From the NCBI GenBank assembly GCA_036511595.1, contig DATCBY010000020.1, forward strand, positions 1 to 17,884: 17,884 nucleotides of DNA, in the 5' to 3' direction. The notes under the pieces were generated by a model that was not told the DNA's origin, did no database searches, and saw only the letters and a program-made list of their open reading frames with translations. Below, in pieces: positions 1 to 6,367 of the stretch (the stretch's first letter is position 1; each line of letters begins with the position of its first letter). This DNA is from DASZQY01 sp036511595 (lineage in GTDB: Bacteria > Pseudomonadota > Alphaproteobacteria > Rhizobiales > Kaistiaceae). Both the position numbers and the translations under genes were made by a program.

Positions 1-981
1 GCGTACTCGATCTGCCGGGAGTGGCGGCAAGTCCAACTCAAGGCCGAATACGAAATATCGATGCTCGACGAGCATGACGACAACGGCACGGCGCTCATCA
101 GCGATGTTGCTTTGGCTTCTCAGCGCGAGCTGGAATGCGACCTCGATGAAGCGGCGATGACAACCACCGATGACCCGCTCGCGGTCCTTGGCATCGCGCT
201 CAGCCTTCTGCGTGCGGGCTGGGGCGCGGAGAGCAACCGGGTCGAACATTTGATCCGGGTCGCCCGCCACGGCCTCGTCACCATCAACAGCGGCGAAGCG
301 GAGGGAGGTAGCGTGAACACCATCTTCAAAGCCCCCATGACTGGCACGCCGCTGCCCGGTGTCTCCAAGAAGATCCGCAAGCTCCTCCTGGCTCGTCAGG
401 AAGTCGCGGAGATGATCGAGCGGCTGATCGCCATCCTCGACGAGATCGATAGCGAGGCCGAACTAGAGCCAAGCGGCGACGAGGAGGAACCCACGCTTGG
501 CTGGACGGCGAGCAGCCCGCGCATCTTAGGCTCGACGATGGACGGGGAGGCGGAGCCGTCGCTCGGCTGGACCGACATCGTCAACCAGGCCAGCCACAAC
601 CGGCAATGCGACGGCACGACCTTCAGCCTCGATGGCGAGAAGGACGATGCCGACGACGAGGACAGCGACCCCGGCGAGGAATCTGACGAGGGCGAACTGG
701 AGCCCGACGCCGAGCCGAACGGCGACGAGATGGACGGCAATCTCGCCGGCACGACCAGCGAGGTAGAGGCGGCCATGCCGCCGTCGCGTCATTACATCAC
801 CCGCCTGCGTAAGCGCCGCGGGCAACCGAGCTACCATCGGACCGAGCACGGCTTCCACAACGTGGGTTCGCCCGTACCGTTGCCGAACGAGTCGATAACC
901 ATCGTCTATCCCGATGGCACGCGGCAGGACTTCGATCGACTCGGCTACCCGGTGGTGCGGAACAACTCAGGTGGGACCTAA
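1..981 (+). CDS. Hypothetical acidic protein, 5'-truncated by window edge
   Basis: I do not recognise a functional domain. The frame is open from base 1 (it reads AYSICREWRQVQ before the first ATG at 61), so the true start probably lies upstream and this is the 3' part of a longer gene; ATG 61 is only a fallback start. The N-terminal third is mixed helical (about residues 40-75 counted from ATG 61), then comes a long region rich in Asp and Glu (about residues 120-225) that is probably disordered. Two copies of a short motif, EPTLGWT and EPSLGWT, lie about 26 residues apart; this kind of degenerate LGWT repeat occurs in uncharacterised rhizobial proteins (recalled family knowledge). The C-terminus turns basic (TRLRKRRGQ) and ends with a compact segment (VYPDGTRQDFDRLGYPV). 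There is no signal peptide in the visible part. The coding call rests on frame length and GC-rich third positions. Confidence 0.7.
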   Translation, partial: AYSICREWRQVQLKAEYEISMLDEHDDNGTALISDVALASQRELECDLDEAAMTTTDDPLAVLGIALSLLRAGWGAESNRVEHLIRVARHGLVTINSGEAEGGSVNTIFKAPMTGTPLPGVSKKIRKLLLARQEVAEMIERLIAILDEIDSEAELEPSGDEEEPTLGWTASSPRILGSTMDGEAEPSLGWTDIVNQASHNRQCDGTTFSLDGEKDDADDEDSDPGEESDEGELEPDAEPNGDEMDGNLAGTTSEVEAAMPPSRHYITRLRKRRGQPSYHRTEHGFHNVGSPVPLPNESITIVYPDGTRQDFDRLGYPVVRNNSGGT

Positions 982-1388
982 ATCGCCCACGCGAGCGATT
1001 CTCGCCTGGCGAAAGTGGCCCGGGAAAGTTCCGTTGCTGCCGCTCTAAGCGTCCAAGTTGGGGGAAATAGTCCGGTTACATCCCCCACGCAGCATCGCCA
1101 GCGGCGAGCGCTGTGTTCGGCTTTGCTCGGGCTCCTCGGCCCCATGGCGGCAAAGCGCATGCACGCCATCTTCCGGCGGCGTCACGTGAAACGACGCGCG
1201 CTAACCGCCGGGCGTTTTCAATTCGGGATGGTCTGGCGGTTGGCGCTGGCTGCCGGCCCACTGGGTCCGAAACACTCTGGTTACACGCCGGTGATGGGTT
1301 TTCGTAGCGGCTCGTTCCAAGGGCGAATCCGGCCGCCAATTCGCACCGCCCGCATGGTGTGGGCGCTGATCAACAGATGAGGAATGTG
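982..1388. other. Intergenic region, no supported gene
   Basis: About 400 bases between the acidic hypothetical gene and the small exported protein. A GTG- or TTG-started frame crosses it (1015-1380), but its translation is Arg/Ala-rich, shows no domain and runs into the signal-peptide gene in another frame, so I do not call it. The promoter of the small exported protein is expected here, but I see no convincing -35/-10 pair. Confidence 0.4.
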
Positions 1389-1616
1389 ATGTACAGCAAA
1401 TATTTGATTGCCGCTGGTCTCGTCGTAGCGATGGCAGCACCTGCTTTCGCCGCCACCAAGTACATGGTCTCTCAGGACAAGACGACCCACAAGTGTTACG
1501 TCGTCACCAAGATCGGCAAGAACGGCATGCAGATCGGGACCGCCACCTACGCGACCAAGACGCTGGCTCAAGCCGCGCTGAAGGCGGCTCCGGAGTGCGC
1601 CGCCGCCGCCAAGTAA
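1389..1616 (+). CDS. Small exported protein with signal peptide
   Basis: A 75-residue protein of unknown function. Residues 1-21 form a clean Sec signal peptide: a short basic start (MYSKY), a hydrophobic core (LIAAGLVVAMAAP) and a probable cleavage site after AFA. The mature part is about 54 residues, Lys/Thr/Ala-rich, with two cysteines (in THKCYVV and in PECAAA) that could form one disulfide in the periplasm. I chose ATG 1389 over in-frame ATGs at 1359 and 1377 because GAGGA at 1379-1383 sits 5 bases before it and because the signal peptide begins there. It is transcribed alone, with a strong intrinsic terminator 20 bases downstream. Short secreted proteins of this shape are common in Rhizobiales genomes; I know no assigned role. 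Confidence 0.75.
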   Translation: MYSKYLIAAGLVVAMAAPAFAATKYMVSQDKTTHKCYVVTKIGKNGMQIGTATYATKTLAQAALKAAPECAAAAK

Positions 1617-1636
1617 CTCTCCTCGGTCTTACGACT

Positions 1637-1663
1637 CGCCCCGGCACACTACCGGGGCGTTTT
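1637..1663 (+). terminator. Intrinsic terminator of the small exported protein
   Basis: A perfect 8-bp stem (CGCCCCGG / CCGGGGCG) closes a 7-base loop and is followed directly by TTTT. It begins 20 bases after the stop codon at 1614-1616, on the same strand. Confidence 0.85.
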
Positions 1664-1725
1664 CGTTTGCGCCGCGACAGTCGCCGCCGCTTGCGCGGAT
1701 TTTATTCCTAGCATAGCCTTCCGAA

Positions 1726-1978
1726 ATGAGTCGTGCCCGCCGCCCCCGTTGCGGCTTCACCGAACAGAAAGAGTTTCTCGACCAGCTCGGCCGCGCTCGC
1801 CACTGCGTCAGCCTGTGCGGTGGAGCGGCCAGCTTTGGTACCTCTCGCCACGCAAAGTGCGACGCGCTCAATAAGCGATCGACGACCTTGCCGAGGAATT
1901 GACGGGGCGGCGCGAATATTCTGGACCACCGGCCACGGGTCGGCGCCGCCGGACTGGTCGCACGATGCAGGGGGTTAG
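1726..1978 (+). pseudogene. Small Cys-containing hypothetical gene broken by two 1-base deletions
   Basis: ATG 1726 opens a frame starting MSRARRPRCGFTEQKEFLDQ and continuing through RHCVSLCGGAASFGTSRHAKCDALNK, then stops early. Adding one G after 1875 (AAGCG to AAGGCG) restores AIDDLAEELTGRREY. Adding one T at 1920 (TATTC to TATTTC) then continues as FWTTGHGSAPPDWSHDAGG up to TAG 1976-1978. The joined product would be 84 residues, soluble, with four cysteines. Each of the three pieces reads as ordinary protein while the out-of-frame readings do not. I have a weak memory of similar uncharacterised small proteins in Bradyrhizobium relatives, but no function. No good ribosome binding site is visible before ATG 1726. 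Either the gene is decaying or the bases are miscalled. Confidence 0.6.
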
Positions 1979-2361
1979 GTGGCAGCGCGCTCGGACCGCC
2001 CATGTCCGCCGAACCTAAAGCGTAATCCAGAGGCCGCCCTACTACCCTACAATCCCCCCAGCCCCGTATCCCGATTGTTGTGCAGGTATTGGTGACGGGA
2101 CGAGCGGCGCGACACCCCGTGGGCCGGGAACCTCCAGCGCGTGACTCTTGGACCGCTTCTGCGTGCATGGGCGGTTGGAACGCGGGGTCGCCGCCATATA
2201 GTCGCCCCCCGGGCGAGCGGCCCCGCGTACCCGCCGCATTTCGAAGACCAGCGCCTAAACTGGGCGCCCATGGCCCGCCAATGGCTGCTCGATCCGCCAC
2301 CGTGATGCTCTGGCGCACCTGCGGCTGTTTTCATTTCTAGCGGTCGCGGTAGCCGGACGGC
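1979..2361. other. Intergenic region, no supported gene
   Basis: About 380 bases between the broken small gene and the 3' end of the FecR-domain gene. Frames of up to 229 codons cross it on the minus strand, but they are Arg/Pro/Gly-rich and without domain signs, as expected of stop-poor GC-rich DNA. I see no RNA gene, repeat or clear terminator. Confidence 0.4.
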
Positions 2362-3045
2362 CTATCGGAACGTGACCGTAGCGATGGCGCGGTTGATCTT
2401 GGCGGCGGCCCACGCCTTCACCGGACCGCGCGGAGCGGCGAGCCCGTCGAGGTCGACACCCTCGTGGGAGTGGCGGAGCGTAGTTGATCGTCCGCGGTGG
2501 GAGAGCGTGACCGGGCCTTCCAGCAGGACAACGCCGAAGCGCCCGTCGATCGGTCCGCCCCAGAAATTGGTGCCGCGGATGCCGATAGTCGCGAACGGCG
2601 TCGTCACGCTTGCATCGCGAGTGGCGGCAGCAGCCGCGAGTTTCCCGGATACAAAGCGGAAGGCGCCGGTGACCGCGGCGTGAAGGTTCTCTGTCTCGCC
2701 CGGCTTGAAGACGAACGCATCCAGCGTGAGCGTCGCGTTGTCGCCGAGCGTCAGCACCGTTTCGTCGGTTAGAGTGATTTCGAGCCGCGCCGCCGGACCG
2801 GTGGCAATCAACTCGTTTGCAAAGACCACGGCGCCGGAGGCCAGATTCTTGGACGCGCCGTCAACCCTCCCCTGACACGCGCCCTGGATGCGGGTCATTT
2901 CCCCAATGGTTGGCACCGCATCGGCGGTGCCAACAGCGGCCAATGTGAAGCAGCACAGCCACGCCCTGCGCCAGCACGTCTTCGTCCACGAGCCGCGCGA
3001 CCGGCCCGAAATACCGGTTCGCGACGATGACCCCGGTGACCGCAT
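2362..3045 (-). CDS. FecR-domain exported protein
   Basis: The product (227 residues from ATG 3045) carries a FecR-type domain. Visible signs are VPTIGEMTRIQGACQG at the start of the domain, ANELIATGPAARLEITLTDE followed by LTLGDNATLTLDAFVF, and the late block TTPFATIGIRGTNFWGG. In iron regulation FecR relays a signal from an outer-membrane receptor to the sigma factor FecI. Stand-alone FecR-domain proteins in alphaproteobacteria lack that partner, and no FecI or TonB receptor is visible here, so the role is open. A hydrophobic segment (AWLCCFTLAAVGTADA, about residues 29-44) looks like a signal peptide after an unusually long Arg-rich lead. I chose ATG 3045 because GGAGG lies 6 bases upstream; a longer in-frame start exists at 3153. 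Nothing suggests an operon. Confidence 0.75.
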   Translation of the reverse strand: MRSPGSSSRTGISGRSRGSWTKTCWRRAWLCCFTLAAVGTADAVPTIGEMTRIQGACQGRVDGASKNLASGAVVFANELIATGPAARLEITLTDETVLTLGDNATLTLDAFVFKPGETENLHAAVTGAFRFVSGKLAAAAATRDASVTTPFATIGIRGTNFWGGPIDGRFGVVLLEGPVTLSHRGRSTTLRHSHEGVDLDGLAAPRGPVKAWAAAKINRAIATVTFR

Positions 3046-3384
3046 CGGCGTCCTCCCGCCCCGCGCTTGGTGGATCCTCTGTCGCAGCGGGAGGGAACAC
3101 AATATCCGGGGAAGCAGCCGGCGGAGCAAGCCGCCCGGACGTATGCGAACCACGCTGGCCAGAAACCCCAGCGCGCTTCTATCTTAGGCTGATGTGCGGC
3201 CGTGACGACAACCTCATTGCCCGCGCGGCATACTGTGGTTGCTCGGCAGATCGCCTTCAGAATAACCGCCGTCCCGGATAGTGCCAGTTTAGAACTGGGC
3301 CAATTCCACATCATATTTCTTGACGGTGGGGAGACTGCGCGGCATTAGGCGAAACCCGATCCTTTCGCCAATGGACAGCCAGAA
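3046..3384. other. Divergent intergenic region between FecR-domain gene and cupredoxin gene
   Basis: This is the shared upstream region of two divergent genes. It contains a 15-base inverted repeat at 3284-3298 (CCAGTT TAG AACTGG) and a candidate promoter for the cupredoxin gene. A minus-strand frame starting near 3314 (MMWNWPSSKLAL) crosses it, but shows no recognisable domain and I do not call it. Confidence 0.45.
3320..3348 (+). promoter_or_regulatory. Candidate sigma-70 promoter for the cupredoxin-FTR1 pair
   Basis: TTGACG (3320-3325, five of six consensus bases) is followed after 17 bases by CATTAG (3343-3348, three of six). It lies about 35 bases before the cupredoxin start and on the correct strand. 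The weak -10 element would suit activator-dependent expression, but I see no Fur or Irr box. Confidence 0.35.
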
Positions 3385-3738
3385 ATGCTCGCTCGCACTC
3401 TCACCATCACGCTCGTATCGAGCGGCCTCTTCGCTTTGGCAGCTTCCATCGGCATGGCTGCGCAGGCAGACGATGTTCTAACCATCGAAATGACGTTGGA
3501 GAACGACGCGTTCACACCCACCGAAATCAAAGCCCCGGCCGGCAAGCCCTTTGTGTTGAAGGTTACAAATAAAGACGCGGTTCCTGCCGAAATCGAGTCG
3601 AAGCCGCTAAAGATTGAGAAGGTAGCCGTCGGAAACTCGGAGATCGTCGCACATGTCGCTCCGCAAAAGCCGGGCCGATACCTCCTGGTCAACGAGTACA
3701 AGGAAGACACCGTCAAGGCTTACGTGGTCGTCGAATAA
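3385..3738 (+). CDS. Periplasmic cupredoxin-like protein, FtrB-like iron-uptake partner
   Basis: A 117-residue protein with a Sec signal peptide (residues 1 to about 28, core TLVSSGLFALAASIGMA, likely cleavage after AQA) and one cupredoxin-like beta-sandwich domain. Family signs are the opening strand (TIEMTLENDAFTPTEI), the KAPAGKPFVLKVTNKD block and the closing PGRYLLVNEYKEDTVKAYVVVE. The classical type-1 copper set (two His, one Cys, one Met) is not present: there is no Cys and only one His in the mature part, so copper binding by that site is unlikely. It lies 39 bases before an FTR1 permease. In Bordetella and Brucella FtrABCD, FtrB is a cupredoxin-like protein acting with the permease FtrC, so I infer the same role here in periplasmic iron handling. 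The ATG has only a weak ribosome binding site. Confidence 0.78.
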   Translation: MLARTLTITLVSSGLFALAASIGMAAQADDVLTIEMTLENDAFTPTEIKAPAGKPFVLKVTNKDAVPAEIESKPLKIEKVAVGNSEIVAHVAPQKPGRYLLVNEYKEDTVKAYVVVE

Positions 3739-3777
3739 ACGAAACAGATTTGCGTTCTTTGTTGAGGAAATATCTCC

Positions 3778-4605
3778 GTGATCGGCGCGCTCATCATCGT
3801 CTTCCGAGAAGTCATCGAAGCCGGCCTCGTTGTCGGGATCGTACTGGCAGTTACGCGCGATGTTGCGGGCAGTCGGCTTTGGACACTGGGCGGAGTCGCC
3901 GGCGGCATTGCCGGGAGTTGCCTCGTTGCCGCCTTTACCGGAACTTTGGCCTCACTCTTCGCTGGTTCGGGCCAGGAGATATTTAACGCCTCTATTCTGG
4001 CGATCGCCGTCGCGATGCTGGCCTGGCACAACATCTGGATGGCGCGCCACGGAAGGCAGATGGCGACTGAACTGAAAGCGGCCGGTGAGGCCGTCTCCGC
4101 GGGCAGTCGGTCTCTTATGGCCCTCGCGGTCGTCGTTGGTATCGCCGTGCTACGCGAAGGTTCGGAGGTCGTTCTGTTTCTGTACGGCGTCGCGATTGCG
4201 GGCCACGAGCCTTTCGTGTCGCTTCTACTGGGCGGAGTCGGGGGCCTCCTGCTCGGTGCTGCGCTGTCTGCTCTTACTTATTTTGGACTAGTGCGGATTC
4301 CACCGCGTTACATTTTCGTCGTCACGAGCACCCTGATTGCATTTCTCGCCGCCGGCATGGCAGCTCAATCCGCCTCGTTCCTCGAACGGGCAGGGCTGCT
4401 CGAGGTTATGGGCGGCACCGCTTGGGATTCGTCCAGCGTCCTCGCGGAGGACAGCATTGCGGGGCGCATTCTCCACGCCCTAATCGGATACAGCGATCAG
4501 CCGACCTTCATGCAAATCCTAGTCTATCTTACGACGCTTCTTGTGATCTTCGCGCTGACCAAGTTCTTGGCGCCTCGGCCGCGATTGACGCTTCGTCGCG
4601 TTTGA
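3778..4605 (+). CDS. FTR1-family iron permease (FtrC/EfeU-like)
   Basis: A 275-residue polytopic inner-membrane protein of the FTR1 family, which moves ferric iron into the cytoplasm. The two family iron-binding motifs are present: REVIE near the N-terminus (in VFREVIEAGLVVGI, about residues 10-14) and REGSE in the middle (in AVLREGSEVVLFLYG, about residues 125-129). I count about seven hydrophobic segments, matching the family. The start is GTG 3778, with GAGGA (3764-3768) 9 bases upstream. The upstream neighbour is the cupredoxin-like protein, 39 bases away, so the two are probably cotranscribed. FTR1 needs an oxidising or electron-transfer partner: in EfeUOB this is EfeO/EfeB, in FtrABCD the polyferredoxin FtrD. 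Neither is visible nearby, since arfB follows. Some FTR1 proteins have been linked to lead resistance, so the metal is not certain. Confidence 0.88.
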   Translation: MIGALIIVFREVIEAGLVVGIVLAVTRDVAGSRLWTLGGVAGGIAGSCLVAAFTGTLASLFAGSGQEIFNASILAIAVAMLAWHNIWMARHGRQMATELKAAGEAVSAGSRSLMALAVVVGIAVLREGSEVVLFLYGVAIAGHEPFVSLLLGGVGGLLLGAALSALTYFGLVRIPPRYIFVVTSTLIAFLAAGMAAQSASFLERAGLLEVMGGTAWDSSSVLAEDSIAGRILHALIGYSDQPTFMQILVYLTTLLVIFALTKFLAPRPRLTLRRV

Positions 4606-4705
4606 CCCGTTCGGTGAGGGTGCGCCGGGTCGTCAACACACGCTCACGGCCCCGAGCGGCGCAGGCGGCGCATGCAGGCGAGAGATGATCCTCGAAGGCG
4701 CGACA

Positions 4706-5128
4706 GTGATCCGGATTACCGATACCATCGCGATTCGCGAGCAAGAGCTTGGCGAAACGTTCATCCGCGCCTCCGGCCCGGGCGGGCAAAACGTCAACGC
4801 TGTATCGACCGCCGTCCAGTTGCGCTTTGACGCGCGCCAATCGCCGTCGTTGCCCGACGCCGTTTACCGCCGCCTCGTCAGGCTCGCCGGCAGTCGTGTC
4901 ACGTACGGTGGAGTCATCGTTATTACGGCGCGGCGATTCCGGACGCAGGACGCCAATCGCAGAGACGCTCTGAATCGACTTGTCGAACTCATTCGCGAGG
5001 CCGCTACTCCGCCCAAAAAGCGCAAGTCGACAAAGCCACCACGGGCGAGCGTTCGTCGCCGATTGGAGATCAAAGGCCGACGATCCGCGCTGAAAAAGGC
5101 TCGCGGCACCGCTCCGATCGACGATTGA
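4706..5128 (+). CDS. arfB: Peptidyl-tRNA hydrolase ArfB, ribosome rescue
   Basis: ArfB (YaeJ) rescues ribosomes stalled at the 3' end of broken mRNA by hydrolysing the peptidyl-tRNA. The class-I release-factor catalytic motif GGQ is present in RASGPGGQNVNAVSTAVQLRF, at residues 26-28 from the chosen start. The C-terminal tail is strongly basic (KKRKSTKPPRASVRRR through ALKKARG), as required to thread into the empty mRNA channel. I chose GTG 4706 because GAAGG at 4694-4698 lies 7 bases upstream and because GGQ then falls at the same distance from the N-terminus as in E. coli ArfB; an ATG at 4685 would add seven residues. Total length of 140 residues is normal for the family. The gap of 100 bases to the FTR1 gene suggests an independent or read-through unit. 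Confidence 0.93.
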   Translation: MIRITDTIAIREQELGETFIRASGPGGQNVNAVSTAVQLRFDARQSPSLPDAVYRRLVRLAGSRVTYGGVIVITARRFRTQDANRRDALNRLVELIREAATPPKKRKSTKPPRASVRRRLEIKGRRSALKKARGTAPIDD

Positions 5129-5186
5129 CAAAGGCGCGCCGCTCGATCGGGCGACAATGCGCCAGCGAGCGCCGCGCAGCGCCTGA

Positions 5187-5205
5187 CGCGGGTGCGCCGC
5201 GTTTT
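5187..5205 (+). terminator. Possible intrinsic terminator after arfB
   Basis: A 5-bp GC stem (CGCGG / CCGCG) with a 5-base loop is followed by TTTT, about 60 bases after the arfB stop. The stem is short, so the call is tentative. Confidence 0.4.
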
Positions 5206-5330
5206 CGTCTGCTCGCACCTACATCGCCTGCCGTCGCATTGTTAGCGGGTGTTGGATGAGTCTCGCACACGGCCCGAGAAAAATGTTTCGGCGGTTGGGC
5301 GGGGCGAGAAGCCAGAAAATGGCGATCCGT

Positions 5331-5349
5331 GTGACCTTTTGTGACCTTT
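5331..5349. repeat. Short direct repeat beyond the tRNA-Arg 3' end
   Basis: GTGACCTTT occurs twice with a 10-base period (5331-5339 and 5341-5349), followed by a related TGTGGCTTT. It lies 61 bases beyond the 3' end of the tRNA, in otherwise featureless DNA between arfB and the tRNA. Function unknown. Confidence 0.35.
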
Positions 5350-5409
5350 GTGGCTTTCACGGTTGCATAATGACGTGCGGAATGCTGATCTAAGCCTTTG
5401 ATAATACAG

Positions 5410-5486
5410 TGGTGTCCCCGGCGTGACTCGAACACGCGACCCCCGGTTTAGGAAACCGGTGCTCTATCCGGCTGAGCTACGGGGAC
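5410..5486 (-). tRNA. tRNA-Arg (anticodon CCU)
   Basis: The reverse strand folds as a full cloverleaf of 77 bases with an encoded CCA. The acceptor stem is GTCCCCG with CGGGGAC, the discriminator is A and CCA follows. The D arm is GCTC/GAGC. The anticodon stem is CCGGT/ACCGG around the loop TTCCTAA, giving anticodon CCT and reading AGG arginine codons. The T arm is GCGTG/CACGC with loop TTCGAGT. All stems pair perfectly. AGG is a rare codon in such GC-rich genomes, and tRNA 3' ends of this kind are frequent integration sites for genomic islands. The 3' end faces left, towards the accessory-looking part of the window. Confidence 0.97.
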
Positions 5487-5645
5487 AGCCGCGGCGCCGG
5501 CACGATAGCGCCTTGGCCTGCAAAAGCGAAGGGGACGGCGCTATTGCGATAGCAGGCGCGGCGCGCAACCTTCTGCTCACCCTGGTGTTGCCGGCGATGC
5601 TTTTCGGGCGCTGCACCGTCGGTTGCCGTTGCGGCGGATTGCCCG

Positions 5646-6329
5646 TTGACGGGTACCGAATCGGCGACGATTGCCGATGTCGCCGACGACGGCACGCTTC
5701 GTCTCGACGATGGCGCGACACTCCGCCTTGCCGGGATCGACTTGCCGCGGCGGCCATTGGCGCTGACTGCCGCCCAGCCGTGGCCGCCTGCCGATGCCGC
5801 CCGCGATGGCCTGCGACGGCTGACGACGGGAGCGCCCATTCGTATCGCCCCGACCAACGAATCGCCCGACCGATACGGCCGCCGGCACGTTTTTGCCTTT
5901 TTGGCCGATGGTCGATCGGTACAGGGTGAAATGGTCGCGGCCGGACTGGCGCCGGCGCGGCGGCTGCCCGGGGAAAGTGAATGTTTTCAATCGCTTTTGG
6001 CCGGCGAGAAGCCTGCCCGCGACGGGCGCCTCGGTCTCTGGGGCGGTCAGCAAGCCGCAATTGCCGAAGCCGATGATCCTTCGCTTCTTCAGCGAACCGG
6101 CTTATACGCTGTGGTCGAGGGGCGGCTGGTTTCGGTTGGGCATGGCGCGCCGATGACGTTCCTTGATTTCGGACGCGACTACCGACGTGATTTCACGGTA
6201 ATGCTCTCTCCGCAGGTGGCCAAAGGACTGGCCGCGGCGGGCGTTGCGGTCGATGAACTGACCGGAAAGCGTGTGCGCGTGCCGGGGCGTCATCGAGGAC
6301 AGCAACGGCCCGGCAATCCGGTTGAATGA
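5646..6329 (+). CDS. SNase-like (thermonuclease-fold) exported protein, apparently frameshifted twice
   Basis: The readable frame resembles staphylococcal-nuclease-like (TNase) proteins: TIADVADDGTLRLDDGATLRLAGIDLP in the first strands, then DRYGRRHVFAFLADGRSVQGEMVAAGLA. Both ends are displaced by single extra bases. Upstream, an extra G at 5606-5608 separates the frame from a signal-peptide-like stretch in another frame (NLLLTLVLPAMLFG from about 5564); joined, it reads through APSVAVAADCPLTG. Downstream, an extra C at 6282-6283 diverts the natural end; without it the protein reads RGVIEDSNGPAIRLNDAAEM and ends at TGA 6388-6390. The intact gene would therefore run from before 5597 to 6390 and overlap the M48 gene by 23 bases. 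TTG 5646 is only where this frame can nominally start; the true start is unresolved. The nuclease glutamate is not evident, so catalysis is uncertain. Confidence 0.65.
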   Translation: MTGTESATIADVADDGTLRLDDGATLRLAGIDLPRRPLALTAAQPWPPADAARDGLRRLTTGAPIRIAPTNESPDRYGRRHVFAFLADGRSVQGEMVAAGLAPARRLPGESECFQSLLAGEKPARDGRLGLWGGQQAAIAEADDPSLLQRTGLYAVVEGRLVSVGHGAPMTFLDFGRDYRRDFTVMLSPQVAKGLAAAGVAVDELTGKRVRVPGRHRGQQRPGNPVE

Positions 6330-6367
6330 TGCGGCGGAAATGGAAGTCATCGGCGACGACAAGAGCA

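Noticed and set aside
1629..2318. 229-codon minus-strand frame in the gap after the small genes
   Set aside because: Composition is Arg/Gly/Pro-rich, it starts inside a terminator on the other strand and overlaps the better supported broken gene at 1726-1978.
2218..2376. Possible protein tail (RLNWAPMARQWLLDPPP then LAHLRLFSFLAVAVAG after a frame change)
   Set aside because: The pieces look faintly protein-like, but need a frameshift and match no family I know.
2895..3314. Minus-strand frame starting MMWNWPSSKL
   Set aside because: No domain, degenerates into Arg/Gly-rich sequence and overlaps the FecR gene start; kept only as intergenic.
5331..5360. CRISPR or long tandem repeat array
   Set aside because: Only two 9-base copies are present and there are no spacers.
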